Assembly: GCA_900472925.1 (NCBI GenBank)
Contig: UCJU01000001.1
Span: forward strand, 1-64,000
Direction of reading: 5' to 3'
Length of the DNA stretch: 64,000 nt
From: Hyphomicrobiales bacterium
GTDB taxonomy: Bacteria > Pseudomonadota > Alphaproteobacteria > Rhizobiales > Rhizobiaceae
Part shown: positions 31,654 to 42,248 of the stretch, in pieces
How the letters are laid out: each line of letters starts with the position of its first letter
How positions within the stretch are numbered: the stretch's first letter is position 1
Notes under the pieces: generated by a model
The model's database searches: none
What the model was told of the DNA's origin: nothing
What the model saw: only the letters and a program-made list of their open reading frames with translations
Program-made: the position numbers and the translations under genes

Positions 31654-32638
31654 GGCCGTGCTTTTCTGCCAAGGCTTTCAGCGATGACATGGGACGCGGG
31701 CCGACCTGCTGGATGACGGCTGCGGCCGCCAGGCATCCCAGCTTGCCGCTATCTTCCAGCGAGCGGCCCTGTGTGTAACCATACAGGAAACCGGACGCAA
31801 AAAGATCGCCCGCACCTGTGGTGTCGACAACGTCGAAAACCGGGTAGGCCTCGACTTTGATGCGCTTTGTTCCGGAGACGATGGTGGCGCCCTCCTCGCT
31901 CATGGTCACGGCTGCGATCTTGCAATCGGCTGCAATCTTCGTCAGCGCAAGTTCGAAATCATCGGTTTCGTAGAGCGAGAGCGCTTCCTGCTTGTTGGCA
32001 AAAACGATATCGACCGTGCCAGAGCGCATAAGATCGAGAAACTCATCACGGTAACGGCCGACGCAGAAACTGTCGGACAGCGTCATCGAGACTTCGCGCC
32101 CGTTTTCATGGGCAATGCGAGCGCAATCGCGAATGGCGTCCTTCGCGCGTGGTGGATCCCACAGGTAGCCTTCGAAATAGGTGACCTTAGATTGTGCAAC
32201 GACGGCCGGTTCGACGTCTTCAGGGCCGAGTTCGACGCAGGCACCGAGATAGGTGTTCATCGAACGCTCTCCGTCTTCGGTGACGAAAATCATCGAGCGT
32301 GCGGTTGGAGGAAACGTGCCTTGCGGCTTGGTTTCGAAATGAACACCCTGAGCGCGGATATCGTGCTGGAAGATCTCGCCAAGCTGATCTTCCGCAACCT
32401 TGCCGAAATAGGCTGCGCGTCCACCGAAATTGGCAATACCCGCCGCCGTGTTGCCAGCGCTACCGCCAGATGCCTCCAAAGCCGGACCCATCAGTGAATA
32501 GAGCAGTTCGGCACGCTCAGCATCGATCAGGTTCATTGCGCCCTTGGTGATGCTGTTGGTGTCGAGAAAAGCATCATCACAGCGGGAGATGATATCCACG
32601 ATGGCGTTGCCAACGGTCAGTACGTCGAATTGTGTCAT
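31646..32638 (-). CDS. PfkB-family sugar/nucleoside kinase, adenosine kinase-like
   Basis: A 330-residue ribokinase-fold kinase. The first signature SGGSAGNTAAGIANFGGRAA and the second DVVDTTGAGDLFASGFLYG (anion-hole GAGD with the catalytic Asp) are intact. Overall pattern (MNTYLGACVELGPEDVE, YLWDPPRAKDAI) matches the alpha-proteobacterial group annotated as adenosine kinase. Adenosine specificity is family-based rather than proven. Its 3' end overlaps that of the SH3 gene. Confidence 0.85.
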   Translation of the reverse strand: MTQFDVLTVGNAIVDIISRCDDAFLDTNSITKGAMNLIDAERAELLYSLMGPALEASGGSAGNTAAGIANFGGRAAYFGKVAEDQLGEIFQHDIRAQGVHFETKPQGTFPPTARSMIFVTEDGERSMNTYLGACVELGPEDVEPAVVAQSKVTYFEGYLWDPPRAKDAIRDCARIAHENGREVSMTLSDSFCVGRYRDEFLDLMRSGTVDIVFANKQEALSLYETDDFELALTKIAADCKIAAVTMSEEGATIVSGTKRIKVEAYPVFDVVDTTGAGDLFASGFLYGYTQGRSLEDSGKLGCLAAAAVIQQVGPRPMSSLKALAEKHGLI

Positions 32639-32805
32639 GGGCCTCTCGTGCGGGATGCGTCAGTGGATGCATTATCTACCATCGGGTCTTAAAGAATTTT
32701 GGCGACAAGAAAAGCCAAAACCGCGTGCCGGTTGCAACAGAACAGCCTTGTTACAAAAAAGAACACGTCATGTGTCTGTCATGCAGCATTGCTATAGAAT
32801 GCGCA

Positions 32806-32868
32806 TTGCCTCACCACGGATGTACTGGTGGGGCAAGCGGATGAAAGCGGGGGAGACCTCGCTTTTTT
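32806..32868 (+). ncRNA. Candidate small RNA with two hairpins
   Basis: In the 320-base gap between the PfkB gene and the AEC transporter. Hairpin 1 is a perfect 11-pair stem, arms TTGCCTCACCA (32806-32816) and TGGTGGGGCAA (32826-32836), loop CGGATGTAC. Hairpin 2 is a terminator: AGCGGGG/CCTCGCT (32846-32863) with loop GAGA and then TTTTTTC. CTATAG at 32792-32797 is a candidate -10, but no good -35 was seen. Stand-alone hairpin plus terminator with no gene upstream on this strand suggests a transcript of about 65 bases. Confidence 0.6.
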
Positions 32869-32957
32869 CTTTTGTGGAAGCGGTTGGCGTTGTTCGTTCG
32901 CCATAGATGCGCTAGACCCGAAGCCTCATGCCAAGGGCCTGCGAAAGTACCTCCGCA

Positions 32958-33902
32958 ATGTATGCTGTCGCCATCAATGTCGCGCCGATCTTCCTTCTCA
33001 TTCTTATTGGCTGGACAACAGTCAAGGCGAAGCTGTTCAAGGCGGAAGCCAGCGATGTGCTCAGCGATTTCGTGTTCAAGATCGCCGTTCCGACCCTGAT
33101 TTTTCGCACGCTGGCTGCGGCCGATTTTCATGGCGCATCACCCTTCAAACTCTGGCTTACATACTTCACAGGGGTCGCTATCACGTGGACGGTGGGGCAA
33201 CTGGTGACGCGCCATGTGTTCAAACAGGATTTGCGGGTCAGCGTTATCGCCGGCATATCGTCTGCCTTCGCCAACAACATCTTCATTGGTCTGCCACTCG
33301 TTGGTCGCTCCATCGGCAGCGATGGCATCGTAGCGATATCCATTCTTCTGGTCGTGCATTTGCCGATCATGATGATTGCCGGAACGATTCTCATGGAAAA
33401 TGCGACTCACAAGGTTCTGGGCGGAGACAAGCGCAGCGCGTTTGCCGTGCTGAAACAGGTGGGCCGTAACCTCGCACAAAACCCGCTGGTGATCGCGCTC
33501 GTGCTGGGACTGAGCTTCAACATGACCGGCTTCGCGATGCCCGAGGTGATGACGACGGTCATCGATCAAGTCGCCAGCATGGCGGGACCGGCGGCGCTGA
33601 TTTCGCTCGGCATGGCGCTGACCAAATATCCCATTCGCGGCAATTTGCGCATCGCGGTGACGATGACCGCGTTCAAGCTGATCCTGCTACCCGCCTGCGT
33701 GTGGCTGACGGCCCATGCGCTGGGCCTGAGCCCGGCCTGGACGGCGGCACTGGTTCTGACATCCTGCGTGCCGACGGGCATAAATTCCTGGCTGCTGGCC
33801 AACCGCTTCGGAATCGGCCACAGCATTGCTGCGTCCACGATCAGCATTTCCACCCTCTTCGGTGTGCTGACCGTGTCGTTCTGGGCCTGGCTTCTGAGCT
33901 GA
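32958..33902 (+). CDS. AEC-family transporter
   Basis: A 314-residue inner-membrane protein of the auxin efflux carrier family. About ten hydrophobic helices are visible in two blocks of five separated by a polar loop (NATHKVLGGDKRSAFAVLKQ). Start at 32958 (MYAVAINVAPIFLLILIGW) places the first helix at the N terminus as in the family; an upstream in-frame Met at 32928 is less likely. Relatives carry malate, malonate or other organic acids. The substrate is unknown. Confidence 0.85.
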   Translation: MYAVAINVAPIFLLILIGWTTVKAKLFKAEASDVLSDFVFKIAVPTLIFRTLAAADFHGASPFKLWLTYFTGVAITWTVGQLVTRHVFKQDLRVSVIAGISSAFANNIFIGLPLVGRSIGSDGIVAISILLVVHLPIMMIAGTILMENATHKVLGGDKRSAFAVLKQVGRNLAQNPLVIALVLGLSFNMTGFAMPEVMTTVIDQVASMAGPAALISLGMALTKYPIRGNLRIAVTMTAFKLILLPACVWLTAHALGLSPAWTAALVLTSCVPTGINSWLLANRFGIGHSIAASTISISTLFGVLTVSFWAWLLS

Positions 33903-34922
33903 TTATTTCTGCGCGCTTAAAACCTTGAAGCGCGAGTTGCGGCAGACTTCCTGGCTGGAGCGGAACTCGGTGGACAGGATCGTCTCATACGGCATGCCGC
34001 GATTGGCGACCATCAGCAGCTTTCCGCCGCTGCGCAGCGCCGTTGCCGCCGTCTTGATCATCGCCTGACCGAGAGCGGGTTCGGAAGCCTGACCATTCGC
34101 ATGGAACGGCGGGTTCATGATGATGAGGTCGTATTTTTCCTTCGGCGGCTCAGCTGCCAGATCCTGCCAGAAGAAACGTGCCGTGAGACGTGGGCAATTT
34201 TCCAGCATATTGGTCTTGGCAAATTCCAGCGCGTTCCAGTCCGCTTCGAACAGATCGATCCGTGCGGTACGTGCCGATTTTTCCGCCAGCATCACGGAGA
34301 GATAACCCCAGCCAGCGCCGAAATCGGCAGCGTTGCCATCAAAATCCGTCGGCAGGCGCGAGGCCAGAAGCTCGGAGCCGCCATCGACGCGGTCGTGGGA
34401 GAACATGCCAGGCATGGCGGTGAAGCGACCATCGATCGTGACGGCGCCCTGCTGGAGTTTGGAAATAGCGACAGAGACATCGTCAGGGCGTCTGAACCAG
34501 ATCGCAACGCCGTGATATTTCGGTGTCGATTCCGCTTCGATGCCGAGCTTCGACAGGGTCTTGCGCAGCGTGACGATGCCGTCTTCCTTGGAACCGGCAG
34601 CAACGATCAGGCCACCGGCCTTGACGCGCGTCAGCGCTTCGGCAAGGCGGTTCTCGTTTTCGCCACGGTGCTTACCGCCGATGAGAAGTGCGAGATCATA
34701 GTCTTCACCGGAAATCTCCGGCACGACATCGGCGCCTTGCGCCTGCAGCGCCCGGTAAAGCGGACGCAAGTTCTGGACGGCGGTGATACTGGCCTCAAAC
34801 CCCTCCAGACGTGGCGCGCCTGCTTCAGCGCCTAAAAACAGAACGCGTTCGCCCGCTTTTGGGCTCGCCAGCATATCAGCGGCAAAGGGATGAAACAGGG
34901 TTTTGACAGCGTCACGGCTCAT
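33903..34922 (-). CDS. Class I SAM-dependent methyltransferase, RsmC/RlmG-like
   Basis: A 339-residue methyltransferase with two tandem domains, as in RsmC and RlmG. The N-terminal half (RVLFLGAEAGAPRLEGFEAS) is a degenerate methyltransferase fold, and the C-terminal half has the SAM site (DFGAGWGYLSVMLAEK) and the catalytic NPPFHANG motif, typical of methylation of an exocyclic guanine amine. It probably modifies 16S or 23S rRNA. The start MSRDAVKTL at 34922 is used. The gene converges on the AEC gene with no gap. Confidence 0.85.
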   Translation of the reverse strand: MSRDAVKTLFHPFAADMLASPKAGERVLFLGAEAGAPRLEGFEASITAVQNLRPLYRALQAQGADVVPEISGEDYDLALLIGGKHRGENENRLAEALTRVKAGGLIVAAGSKEDGIVTLRKTLSKLGIEAESTPKYHGVAIWFRRPDDVSVAISKLQQGAVTIDGRFTAMPGMFSHDRVDGGSELLASRLPTDFDGNAADFGAGWGYLSVMLAEKSARTARIDLFEADWNALEFAKTNMLENCPRLTARFFWQDLAAEPPKEKYDLIIMNPPFHANGQASEPALGQAMIKTAATALRSGGKLLMVANRGMPYETILSTEFRSSQEVCRNSRFKVLSAQK

Positions 34923-35040
34923 CGGAGCATCCTTAAGAGCATTTCCAGCAAAAGTGCGAAGCGGTTTTGCATGAGGATAATGCGTTAGAACAGAAATCGA
35001 ACATTTTCGCAGTTCGGTGAACGCGGGAATGCTCAAAAAA

Positions 35041-35073
35041 TAGAAAAAAGGCGCGGGGAAAAATCCCGCGCCT
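35041..35073 (-). terminator. Rho-independent terminator after pnp
   Basis: On the minus strand GGCGCGGG pairs with CCCGCGCC around ATTTTTC, and TTTTTTCTA follows. It begins about 25 bases after the pnp stop and closes the rimP-to-pnp cluster. Confidence 0.85.
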
Positions 35074-35097
35074 CGATAGGGTCAAGCGCTTGCAGCC

Positions 35098-37242
35098 TTA
35101 TTCGGCAGCAGCGTCGCCTTCGCTTTTCTTTTCAGCAACGACTTCCTTGCCGGTTGCCTGATCGACAACCTTCATGGACAGGCGAACCTTGCCGCGCTCG
35201 TCGAAGCCCATCAGCTTGACCCAAACCTTGTCGCCTTCCTTGACGACGTCGGAGGTCTTGGCAACGCGGTCGGATGCCAGCTGCGAGATGTGAACCAGAC
35301 CGTCACGTGCGCCGAAGAAGTTGACGAATGCGCCGAAGTCAGCGGTCTTGACGACCGTGCCTTCATAGATCACGCCGACTTCAGGCTCAGCGACGATGGA
35401 GTGAATCCACTTGCGGGCTGCCTCGATTTCCTTGCCCGAGGACGAGGCGATCTTGACGGTACCATCGTCTTCGATGTTGATCTTCGCGCCGGTCTTTTCG
35501 ACGATTTCGCGGATGACCTTACCGCCGGAGCCGATGACTTCACGGATCTTGTCGACCGGAATGTTCATGACTTCGATGCGTGGAGCGAATTCGCCAAGCT
35601 GCGAGCGACCTTCGGTGATGGCGTTGGCCATTTCGCCGAGGATGTGCGTACGGCCACCCTTTGCCTGCTCCAGAGCGACCTTCATGATCTCTTCGGTGAT
35701 ACCGGCGATCTTGATGTCCATCTGCAGCGAGGTGATGCCGTCAGCTGTACCGGCAACCTTGAAGTCCATATCGCCGAGGTGATCTTCGTCACCCAGGATG
35801 TCGGAGAGAACGGCGAAGCGCTCGCCTTCAAGGATGAGGCCCATGGCAATACCAGCCACTGGCTTTGCAAGCGGAACGCCTGCGTCCATCAGAGCGAGCG
35901 ATGTGCCGCAAACGGTTGCCATCGAGGACGAGCCGTTGGATTCGGTGATCTCTGAGACGACGCGCAGCGTGTACGGGAACTGCTCAGGCGATGGCAGCAT
36001 CGGGCGGATTGCGCGCCATGCCAGCTTGCCGTGACCGATTTCGCGGCGGCCCGGGGAGCCCATGCGGCCTGTTTCACCAACCGAGTAGGGAGGGAAGTTG
36101 TAATGCAGAAGGAAGCGTTCCTTGTACATGCCGGTCAAGCTATCGACATACTGCTCGTCTTCGCCGGTGCCGAGCGTGGCAACAACGATGGCCTGGGTTT
36201 CGCCGCGTGTGAACAGGGCCGAACCGTGGGTGCGTGGCAGAAGGCCGACTTCGGAGATGATCGGACGAACGGTGGACAGATCGCGACCGTCGATGCGGCT
36301 CTTGGTGTCCAGAATGTTCCAGCGGACGATCTTCGCCTGAATGTGCTTGAAGACGGCGCCGATGACTTCGTTTGTGTACTTCGGCTCTGCACCTTCAGGG
36401 AAGAAGTGCGCCTTGACCTTTGCCTTGACGGCGTCGACTGCGTTGTAACGGGCAGTCTTTTCAGTGATCTTGTAGGCGTCGCGCAGTTCAGCTTCGGCAA
36501 GGCCGAGCATTTCCGTTTCGAGAGCGGAGAAATCTTCCGGCTCGAATTCGCGTGGTTCCTTGGCAGCAACTTCAGCCAGCTTGATGATGGCGTCGATAAC
36601 AGGCTGGAAACCCTTGTGACCGAACATAACAGCGCCGAGCATGATCTCTTCGTTGAGTTCCTTGGCTTCGGACTCGACCATCAGGACCGCGTCCTGCGTA
36701 CCGGCAACGACCAGATCCAGAACCGATTCGTCCATCTCGTCGAGATGCGGGTTCAGGACGTATTCGCCGTTGATGTAACCGACGCGTGCGCCGCCGACTG
36801 GGCCCATGAAAGGAACGCCCGACAGTGTCAGCGCTGCGGAAGCGGCAACCATCGACAGAACGTCAGGATCGTTTTCGAGGTCGTGCTGAATGACGGTCAC
36901 GACAACCTGTGTGTCGTTCTTGTAGCCTTCAGGAAACAGCGGGCGGATCGGGCGGTCGATCAGGCGGGAAACCAGAGTTTCCTTTTCGGAAGGACGACCT
37001 TCGCGCTTGAAATAGCCACCTGGGATTTTACCAGCGGCATATGTCTTTTCCTGGTAGTTGACGGTCAGCGGGAAGAAATCCTGACCGGGCTTTGGCGACT
37101 TAGCAGAAACGACAGTCGCGAGAACCATGGTCTCGCCGTAGGTTGCGATAACCGCACCATCGGCCTGACGGGCGACTTTGCCTGTCTCAAGTCTTAAAGG
37201 GCGGCCTGCCCATTCGATTTCGACGGAATGTTGATTGAACAT
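35098..37242 (-). CDS. pnp: Polyribonucleotide nucleotidyltransferase (PNPase)
   Basis: A 714-residue 3'-5' phosphorolytic exoribonuclease and degradosome component. Two RNase-PH domains (residues about 1-220 and 315-550, with [20 protein letters not shown] and [13 protein letters not shown]), a KH domain ([17 protein letters not shown]) and an S1 domain ([18 protein letters not shown]) are in order. The KH GXXG loop (GSGG) is intact. It lies 283 bases downstream of rpsO in the usual rpsO-pnp order. Confidence 0.97.
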   Translation of the reverse strand: MFNQHSVEIEWAGRPLRLETGKVARQADGAVIATYGETMVLATVVSAKSPKPGQDFFPLTVNYQEKTYAAGKIPGGYFKREGRPSEKETLVSRLIDRPIRPLFPEGYKNDTQVVVTVIQHDLENDPDVLSMVAASAALTLSGVPFMGPVGGARVGYINGEYVLNPHLDEMDESVLDLVVAGTQDAVLMVESEAKELNEEIMLGAVMFGHKGFQPVIDAIIKLAEVAAKEPREFEPEDFSALETEMLGLAEAELRDAYKITEKTARYNAVDAVKAKVKAHFFPEGAEPKYTNEVIGAVFKHIQAKIVRWNILDTKSRIDGRDLSTVRPIISEVGLLPRTHGSALFTRGETQAIVVATLGTGEDEQYVDSLTGMYKERFLLHYNFPPYSVGETGRMGSPGRREIGHGKLAWRAIRPMLPSPEQFPYTLRVVSEITESNGSSSMATVCGTSLALMDAGVPLAKPVAGIAMGLILEGERFAVLSDILGDEDHLGDMDFKVAGTADGITSLQMDIKIAGITEEIMKVALEQAKGGRTHILGEMANAITEGRSQLGEFAPRIEVMNIPVDKIREVIGSGGKVIREIVEKTGAKINIEDDGTVKIASSSGKEIEAARKWIHSIVAEPEVGVIYEGTVVKTADFGAFVNFFGARDGLVHISQLASDRVAKTSDVVKEGDKVWVKLMGFDERGKVRLSMKVVDQATGKEVVAEKKSEGDAAAE

Positions 37243-37481
37243 ATCTTGTCCTTAAAAGAAGCCTCGGTTCACATTGAAGGAAAACACGCGGGCTTTAACA
37301 CGTCACGGGCAAGACAGCTGGAGGCTTCGGAGCGGCATATCCATCGATATGCGATAACGCTGGTCAGCGTAACAAAGCATCCGGCAATCCTGCCCCATGA
37401 CAGGTCGTCGGTTTGTTTCAGACGGCACCGGCCCATCCGGCCCATCTTCGTTTTTGCGTCCTGTGAAAGGACTGCCATAAG

Positions 37482-37516
37482 AAAACCGGCGGAAATTTCT
37501 TATCGAAACCCGCCGG
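37482..37516 (-). terminator. Terminator or processing hairpin after rpsO
   Basis: On the minus strand CCGGCGG pairs with CCGCCGG across a 17-base loop, followed by TTTTC. It begins ten bases after the rpsO stop. In many bacteria the rpsO-pnp spacer holds a leaky terminator and an RNase III site for pnp autoregulation; the rest of the spacer (37243-37481) holds no gene that I can see. Confidence 0.7.
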
Positions 37517-37525
37517 GATTTGTTT

Positions 37526-37795
37526 TTAGCGGCGGATGCCGAGTGCGCTGATCAGCTTGGTGTAACGGCTTTCGTCCTTCTTCTTGACGTAGTCGAGAAG
37601 CGAACGGCGGCTGGAAACCATGGTCAGAAGGCCACGACGCGAGTGGTTGTCCTTCTTGTGATCCTTGAAGTGGCCTGTCAGGTTGTTGATCCGTTCGGTC
37701 AAAATTGCGACCTGAACTTCCGGCGAACCGGTATCACCTTCCTTGATGGCATATTCCTTGATGAGGGCGGCTTTGCGCTCTGCAGTAATCGACAT
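37526..37795 (-). CDS. rpsO: 30S ribosomal protein S15
   Basis: The 89-residue S15, which binds 16S rRNA early in assembly. [16 protein letters not shown], the rRNA-binding [26 protein letters not shown] and the C-terminal [16 protein letters not shown] are all as expected. The start at 37795 gives the normal length. Confidence 0.97.
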   Translation of the reverse strand: MSITAERKAALIKEYAIKEGDTGSPEVQVAILTERINNLTGHFKDHKKDNHSRRGLLTMVSSRRSLLDYVKKKDESRYTKLISALGIRR

Positions 37796-37920
37796 CGGAC
37801 GATCCTTTCTATTTAAGGAAAAACGGGACGCCAAGCACCGGGATGTCGTCCAGCACTGGCCATTCATAGCGAGGGCGCTGCCCACGCTGCCGCTGCCTAT
37901 AAACCAATTGGTCTATAAAG

Positions 37921-37948
37921 GAAAGAGGCGATTACCACCGCCCCTTTC
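37921..37948 (-). terminator. Possible terminator after truB
   Basis: On the minus strand GAAAG-g-GGCG pairs with CGCC-t-CTTTC around an eight-base loop (GTGGTAAT), followed by CTTTATAG. It starts some 22 bases after the truB stop and could separate truB from rpsO transcription, although the T-run is weak. Confidence 0.5.
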
Positions 37949-37970
37949 AGCCTATCAAGTGTTCGGTACT

Positions 37971-38918
37971 CTAACCGAAAACGCGTTTGGGACGGAATTG
38001 GCCTTCCGCGATGTCACCGATAGCAACCAGCTTGCCGCGCGCCGTGGCATAGGCATCCGTCTCCTGCGTCGGCGCATCACGACCACGCAACAGGATGGGA
38101 TTACCCATTTTCAGCCGATGGGCCTGGTCATCGTTGATGATCAGGTGGGGCAGGGCCGATAGGGCTTCCGACGTATCGATCAGATAGGCATCAAGTGCTG
38201 CCAGTCTTTCATCACGCTCTTCGATGGCCTCGAATTCGATCAACTTTTCAAGCGAAACCATGGCGTCTTCCGCAAAGGGTGCGACCATGGAGCGGCGAAG
38301 TTGCGAAATGAACCCATAGCAGCCGAGATCACGGCCGAGATCGCGCGCCAGTGCACGGACATAGGTGCCCTTGCCGCACTCGACTTCGAAATGTGCCGTA
38401 TCGGCATCCGGGCAGGCGAGGAGGGTAATACGGTGAATTTCAACTTCACGCGCTGGAATTTCAACCGCTTCGCCACTGCGAGCCAGATCGTAAGCCCGCT
38501 CGCCCGCAATCTTGATGGCCGAAAACTGCGGCGGCGTCTGAAAGATGGTGCCGGTATAGTTGGGCAGCACATCGCGGATCGCCTGTTCGGTGGGGCGGTT
38601 GGTCGATGAGTTCAGAACATCGCCTTCCATGTCATCGGTGGTACGTTCTTCGCCCCATGTGACGGTGAATTCATAGATTTTACGGCCGTCCATGACATAG
38701 GGAACGGTTTTTGTGGCATCGCCCAACGCAATCGGCAGCATGCCGGAGGCCAAGGGATCCAGCGTACCCGCATGACCGGCCTTCTGAGCGTTGAACAGCC
38801 ATTTTATCTTGGAGACGGCTTCGGTCGAGCCGAAATCGAAAGGCTTGTCGAGAATGATCCAGCCGGAAATCGGCCGGCCCTTGGGTTTGCGATGTTGCTG
38901 CTTACGTGGTTTGGACAT
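37971..38918 (-). CDS. truB: tRNA pseudouridine-55 synthase
   Basis: Makes pseudouridine 55 in the T-loop of tRNAs. The 315-residue protein begins with a basic tail ([17 protein letters not shown]), then [17 protein letters not shown], the catalytic Asp in [18 protein letters not shown]-type [17 protein letters not shown], and [12 protein letters not shown]. It starts three bases after rbfA ends. Confidence 0.95.
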   Translation of the reverse strand: MSKPRKQQHRKPKGRPISGWIILDKPFDFGSTEAVSKIKWLFNAQKAGHAGTLDPLASGMLPIALGDATKTVPYVMDGRKIYEFTVTWGEERTTDDMEGDVLNSSTNRPTEQAIRDVLPNYTGTIFQTPPQFSAIKIAGERAYDLARSGEAVEIPAREVEIHRITLLACPDADTAHFEVECGKGTYVRALARDLGRDLGCYGFISQLRRSMVAPFAEDAMVSLEKLIEFEAIEERDERLAALDAYLIDTSEALSALPHLIINDDQAHRLKMGNPILLRGRDAPTQETDAYATARGKLVAIGDIAEGQFRPKRVFG

Positions 38919-38921
38919 GCT

Positions 38922-39338
38922 TCAATTCTGTTCGTCGTCTTTATCGTTTGAAGGTCCCAGATCGCGCTGTACCTCCGGCGAGCGCAGAAGCGCGTCGATC
39001 TTCTTGTAATTGTCGAAGCTGGTATCGTCGCGGAAACGCAGTTCCGGTACGTATTTCAGCTGCCGCAAATTCGGGCCAAGCCGACCGCGAAGAAACTTCG
39101 CATGTCTGTTCAGTGCGTTGATCGTGTCGGTGTGGTCGTCAACGCCAATCGGCGTCACATAGGCGGTTGCGATCTTGAGGTCGGTTGACATGCGCACTTC
39201 CGAAACGGAAATGACCGTCTTTTCGATCAGATCGTCGTTCACTTCCCCACGTTGCAGAATCTGCGTGATCGCAGCGCGCACCTGCTCACCAACACGCAGC
39301 ATGCGTTGCGAGGGCGCGGATGATGTTACTTTTGCCAT
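38922..39338 (-). CDS. rbfA: Ribosome-binding factor A
   Basis: A 138-residue KH-fold protein that matures the 16S rRNA 5' end and aids cold adaptation. The family pattern is visible: [39 protein letters not shown], and [20 protein letters not shown]. Start at 39338 (MAKVTSS) is preferred over one three codons upstream. It lies between infB and truB in the standard order. Confidence 0.94.
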   Translation of the reverse strand: MAKVTSSAPSQRMLRVGEQVRAAITQILQRGEVNDDLIEKTVISVSEVRMSTDLKIATAYVTPIGVDDHTDTINALNRHAKFLRGRLGPNLRQLKYVPELRFRDDTSFDNYKKIDALLRSPEVQRDLGPSNDKDDEQN

Positions 39339-39363
39339 TTTTATCAAGCCTCAAACAGAGCGA

Positions 39364-39382
39364 GCGCCGGTTAAGCCGGCGC
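39364..39382 (-). other. Hairpin between infB and rbfA
   Basis: GCGCCGG and CCGGCGC with a five-base loop (CTTAA on the minus strand) in the 75-base gap. No T-run follows, so it is more likely a stability or processing stem within the operon mRNA than a terminator. Confidence 0.5.
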
Positions 39383-39413
39383 CCGACAGTTTTCTTGTGT
39401 TGCGGCGAAACGC

Positions 39414-42146
39414 TTAGAGCGTTCTGGTGATGTGCTCTACGCGGAAGCACTCGATCGTATCGCCCGCACGGATGTCTTCGTAGTTTTCGAATGCCATACC
39501 GCACTCCTGGCCGACCGGCACTTCGCCGACTTCGTCCTTGAAGCGCTTGAGCGTCTTGAGCTTGCCTTCGTGGATAACGACGTTGTCGCGCACCAGACGA
39601 ACACCAGCACCACGTTCCACCTTGCCTTCGACCACACGGCAACCGGCGACCTTGCCGACCTTGGTGATGTTGAAGACTTCGAGGATTTCGGCGTTGCCGA
39701 GGAAGGTTTCGCGACGTTCCGGAGACAGAAGGCCCGACATTGCCGACTTCACGTCATCCACCAGATCGTAGATGATGTTGTAGTAGCGAATTTCGATACC
39801 GGCGCGCTCCGACGCGGTACGCGCCTGAGCGTTGGCGCGGACGTTGAAGCCGATAATCGCAGCGTTGGAGGCTTCGGCAAGCGAGATATCCGATTCCGTG
39901 ATCGCACCTGCACCGGAGTGGATGATGCGTGCGCGAACTTCGTCCGTTCCAAGCTTGTCGAGCGATGCGATGATAGCTTCGACAGAACCTTGCACGTCGC
40001 CCTTGATGAGCAACGGGAAGTCCTTGCGGCCTGTCGCCTGCAATTGCGTCATCATCTGTTCGAGCGAGCCACGCTGACCGGTCTGACGGGCAACAGCCTT
40101 ATCGCGGGTCAAGCGCTGACGGTATTCTGCGATTTCGCGAGCACGGCTTTCGTTTTCAACAACCGCGAAGCGATCACCGGCAGACGGTGTTCCAGAAAGG
40201 CCGAGAACTTCGACCGGCATCGCCGGACCGGCTTCCTTGACGTGTTCACCCTTGTCATTGACGAGAGCACGCACGCGACCCCACTGGTCGCCAGCGACAA
40301 TGATCTGGCCGGGACGCAAGACGCCCTTCTGAACCAGGATAGTCGCAACGGAACCACGACCACGATCAAGCTGGGCTTCGATGACCGTACCTTCAGCCGT
40401 GCGGCCAAGGTTTGCCTTCAGGTCGAGAATTTCGGCCTGAAGAAGAACGGCTTCGAGAAGCTTGTCGAGGTTGAGCTTGTTCTTGGCGGACACTTCCACA
40501 TCAAGAACTTCACCGCCCATGGATTCCACGAAGACTTCGTGCTGCAACAGCTGCTGGCGAACCTTTTCGGGGTTGGCTTCATGCTTGTCGATCTTGTTGA
40601 TCGCCACGATGATCGGCACATTGGCCGCTTTGGCGTGGTTGATCGACTCGATCGTCTGCGGCATCACGCTGTCATCGGCTGCGACGACCAGAATGGCGAT
40701 GTCGGTTGCCTGGGCACCGCGAGCACGCATAGCCGTAAAGGCGGCGTGGCCGGGGGTGTCGATGAAGGTGATCTTGTGGCCGTTCTTTTCGACCTGATAG
40801 GCACCGATATGCTGGGTGATGCCACCGGCCTCACCGGAGACAACGCTGGTCTGGCGGATAGCATCGAGCAGCGATGTCTTACCGTGGTCGACGTGACCCA
40901 TGATCGTAACGACCGGAGGACGCGAAACCAGTTCGCCGCCATCATCGTCGGACACGTTGAAGATGCCTTCTTCGATGTCGGATTCAGAGACGCGCTTGAC
41001 GGTATGACCGAATTCGCCAGCGATGAGTTCAGCCAGATCGGCGTCGATGACGTCGCCCGGCTTCATCATCTGACCTTCCTTCATCAGATACTTGATCACA
41101 TCGACGGCCCGTTCGGACATACGCTGTGACAGTTCCTGGATGGTGATGGTCTCAGGCAGAATAACTTCGCGCATAACCTTTTCGCGGGTTTCCTGGACCT
41201 GGCCGCGACGGAACTTCTCCTGGCGACGGCGCATGGCGGACAGCGAGCGGCCACGGGCCTGACCATCTTCTTCCAGATTGGACGTAACGGTCAGCTTGCC
41301 ACGACGGCGTTCTTCTTCGGTCTTGAGACGTGCAGCAGGCTTTGCCGGAACCGGTGCCGTGATCTTGCCACGAACCGGTACGCCGGTACGGCGTGCACCA
41401 CCGCGATCGTCTTCCTCTTCGCCAGCACGACGGCCACGTGGGCCAGCGCTATCGATGGGTGTAGGTGCAGCAGGCGCGGTGCGTGTCGTTTGAGGACGCG
41501 CATCGGGACGACCCGCGCTGGCAGGTGCTCTGCTGGCGACGGGTGCCGGTGTAGCCTCAACCGGTGCTGGAGCAGGATCCGGTGCCGCCTTGGCGGCCAG
41601 CGCTTCTTCAGCGGCGCGGCGTGCAGCTTCTTCCTTTTCAGCCACAGCGCGGGCTTCGTCTTCTACCTTGCGGCGCGCTTCGTCTTCGGCGCGCTGCTTG
41701 GCTTCAACGATATCGCGAGCCTGAGCTTCTGCAAGAGCGCGACGGCGTGCATCCATTTCGCCAGCCGAAAGGTCGTGCAGGACGGCGCCACGTGGGCGGT
41801 CCGGCTGACGCGCAGGCTGCGACGACGGTGCCGAGCGGTTCTGATTGCTATTGTTGTTCTGATTGCCAGACTGGTATGGCCGCTGCGACTGAGGCTGCTG
41901 CGGACGCTGCGTTACCACAGGCGCTGCAGGCCGTGCTGGCTGCGGTGTTGCTGTTACTGTTGGCGTAATGGGTTTTTCGTCTTCAGGACGCAATGGGCGG
42001 CGTTTGCGTGTCTCCACGACAACCGCGTTGGTGCGACCACGACCCATATCCTGACGCACGGTTCCCGTCGACGCGCCACTCGGCTTGAGTGTGAGTGTCT
42101 TCTTGGGCTGTGCGTTGAGTGTCTTGTCGTCGTTGTTCTCGGTCAT
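39414..42146 (-). CDS. infB: Translation initiation factor IF-2
   Basis: A 910-residue GTPase that delivers fMet-tRNA to the 30S subunit. The N-terminal 330 residues are low in complexity: basic, Pro/Ala-rich blocks and a long charged helix ([20 protein letters not shown]). The G domain begins near residue 415 with [15 protein letters not shown], followed by DTPGHAAF and NKIDKHE, and then domains II-IV ([20 protein letters not shown]). It follows the ylxR-like gene by about 100 bases in the nusA operon. Confidence 0.97.
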   Translation of the reverse strand: MTENNDDKTLNAQPKKTLTLKPSGASTGTVRQDMGRGRTNAVVVETRKRRPLRPEDEKPITPTVTATPQPARPAAPVVTQRPQQPQSQRPYQSGNQNNNSNQNRSAPSSQPARQPDRPRGAVLHDLSAGEMDARRRALAEAQARDIVEAKQRAEDEARRKVEDEARAVAEKEEAARRAAEEALAAKAAPDPAPAPVEATPAPVASRAPASAGRPDARPQTTRTAPAAPTPIDSAGPRGRRAGEEEDDRGGARRTGVPVRGKITAPVPAKPAARLKTEEERRRGKLTVTSNLEEDGQARGRSLSAMRRRQEKFRRGQVQETREKVMREVILPETITIQELSQRMSERAVDVIKYLMKEGQMMKPGDVIDADLAELIAGEFGHTVKRVSESDIEEGIFNVSDDDGGELVSRPPVVTIMGHVDHGKTSLLDAIRQTSVVSGEAGGITQHIGAYQVEKNGHKITFIDTPGHAAFTAMRARGAQATDIAILVVAADDSVMPQTIESINHAKAANVPIIVAINKIDKHEANPEKVRQQLLQHEVFVESMGGEVLDVEVSAKNKLNLDKLLEAVLLQAEILDLKANLGRTAEGTVIEAQLDRGRGSVATILVQKGVLRPGQIIVAGDQWGRVRALVNDKGEHVKEAGPAMPVEVLGLSGTPSAGDRFAVVENESRAREIAEYRQRLTRDKAVARQTGQRGSLEQMMTQLQATGRKDFPLLIKGDVQGSVEAIIASLDKLGTDEVRARIIHSGAGAITESDISLAEASNAAIIGFNVRANAQARTASERAGIEIRYYNIIYDLVDDVKSAMSGLLSPERRETFLGNAEILEVFNITKVGKVAGCRVVEGKVERGAGVRLVRDNVVIHEGKLKTLKRFKDEVGEVPVGQECGMAFENYEDIRAGDTIECFRVEHITRTL

Positions 42147-42248
42147 TCCGTTCCCGTTCCTTCGGACGAGAGCCGGATGACATTCATCAGGCCCTGTCTT
42201 TAACTAGCTGCATCCGAACGCGGCGGCGGATAAAGTCCGATGACCGCG

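Noticed and set aside
39432-41129. Long open frame antisense to infB
   Set aside because: Antisense shadow of a conserved, codon-biased gene.
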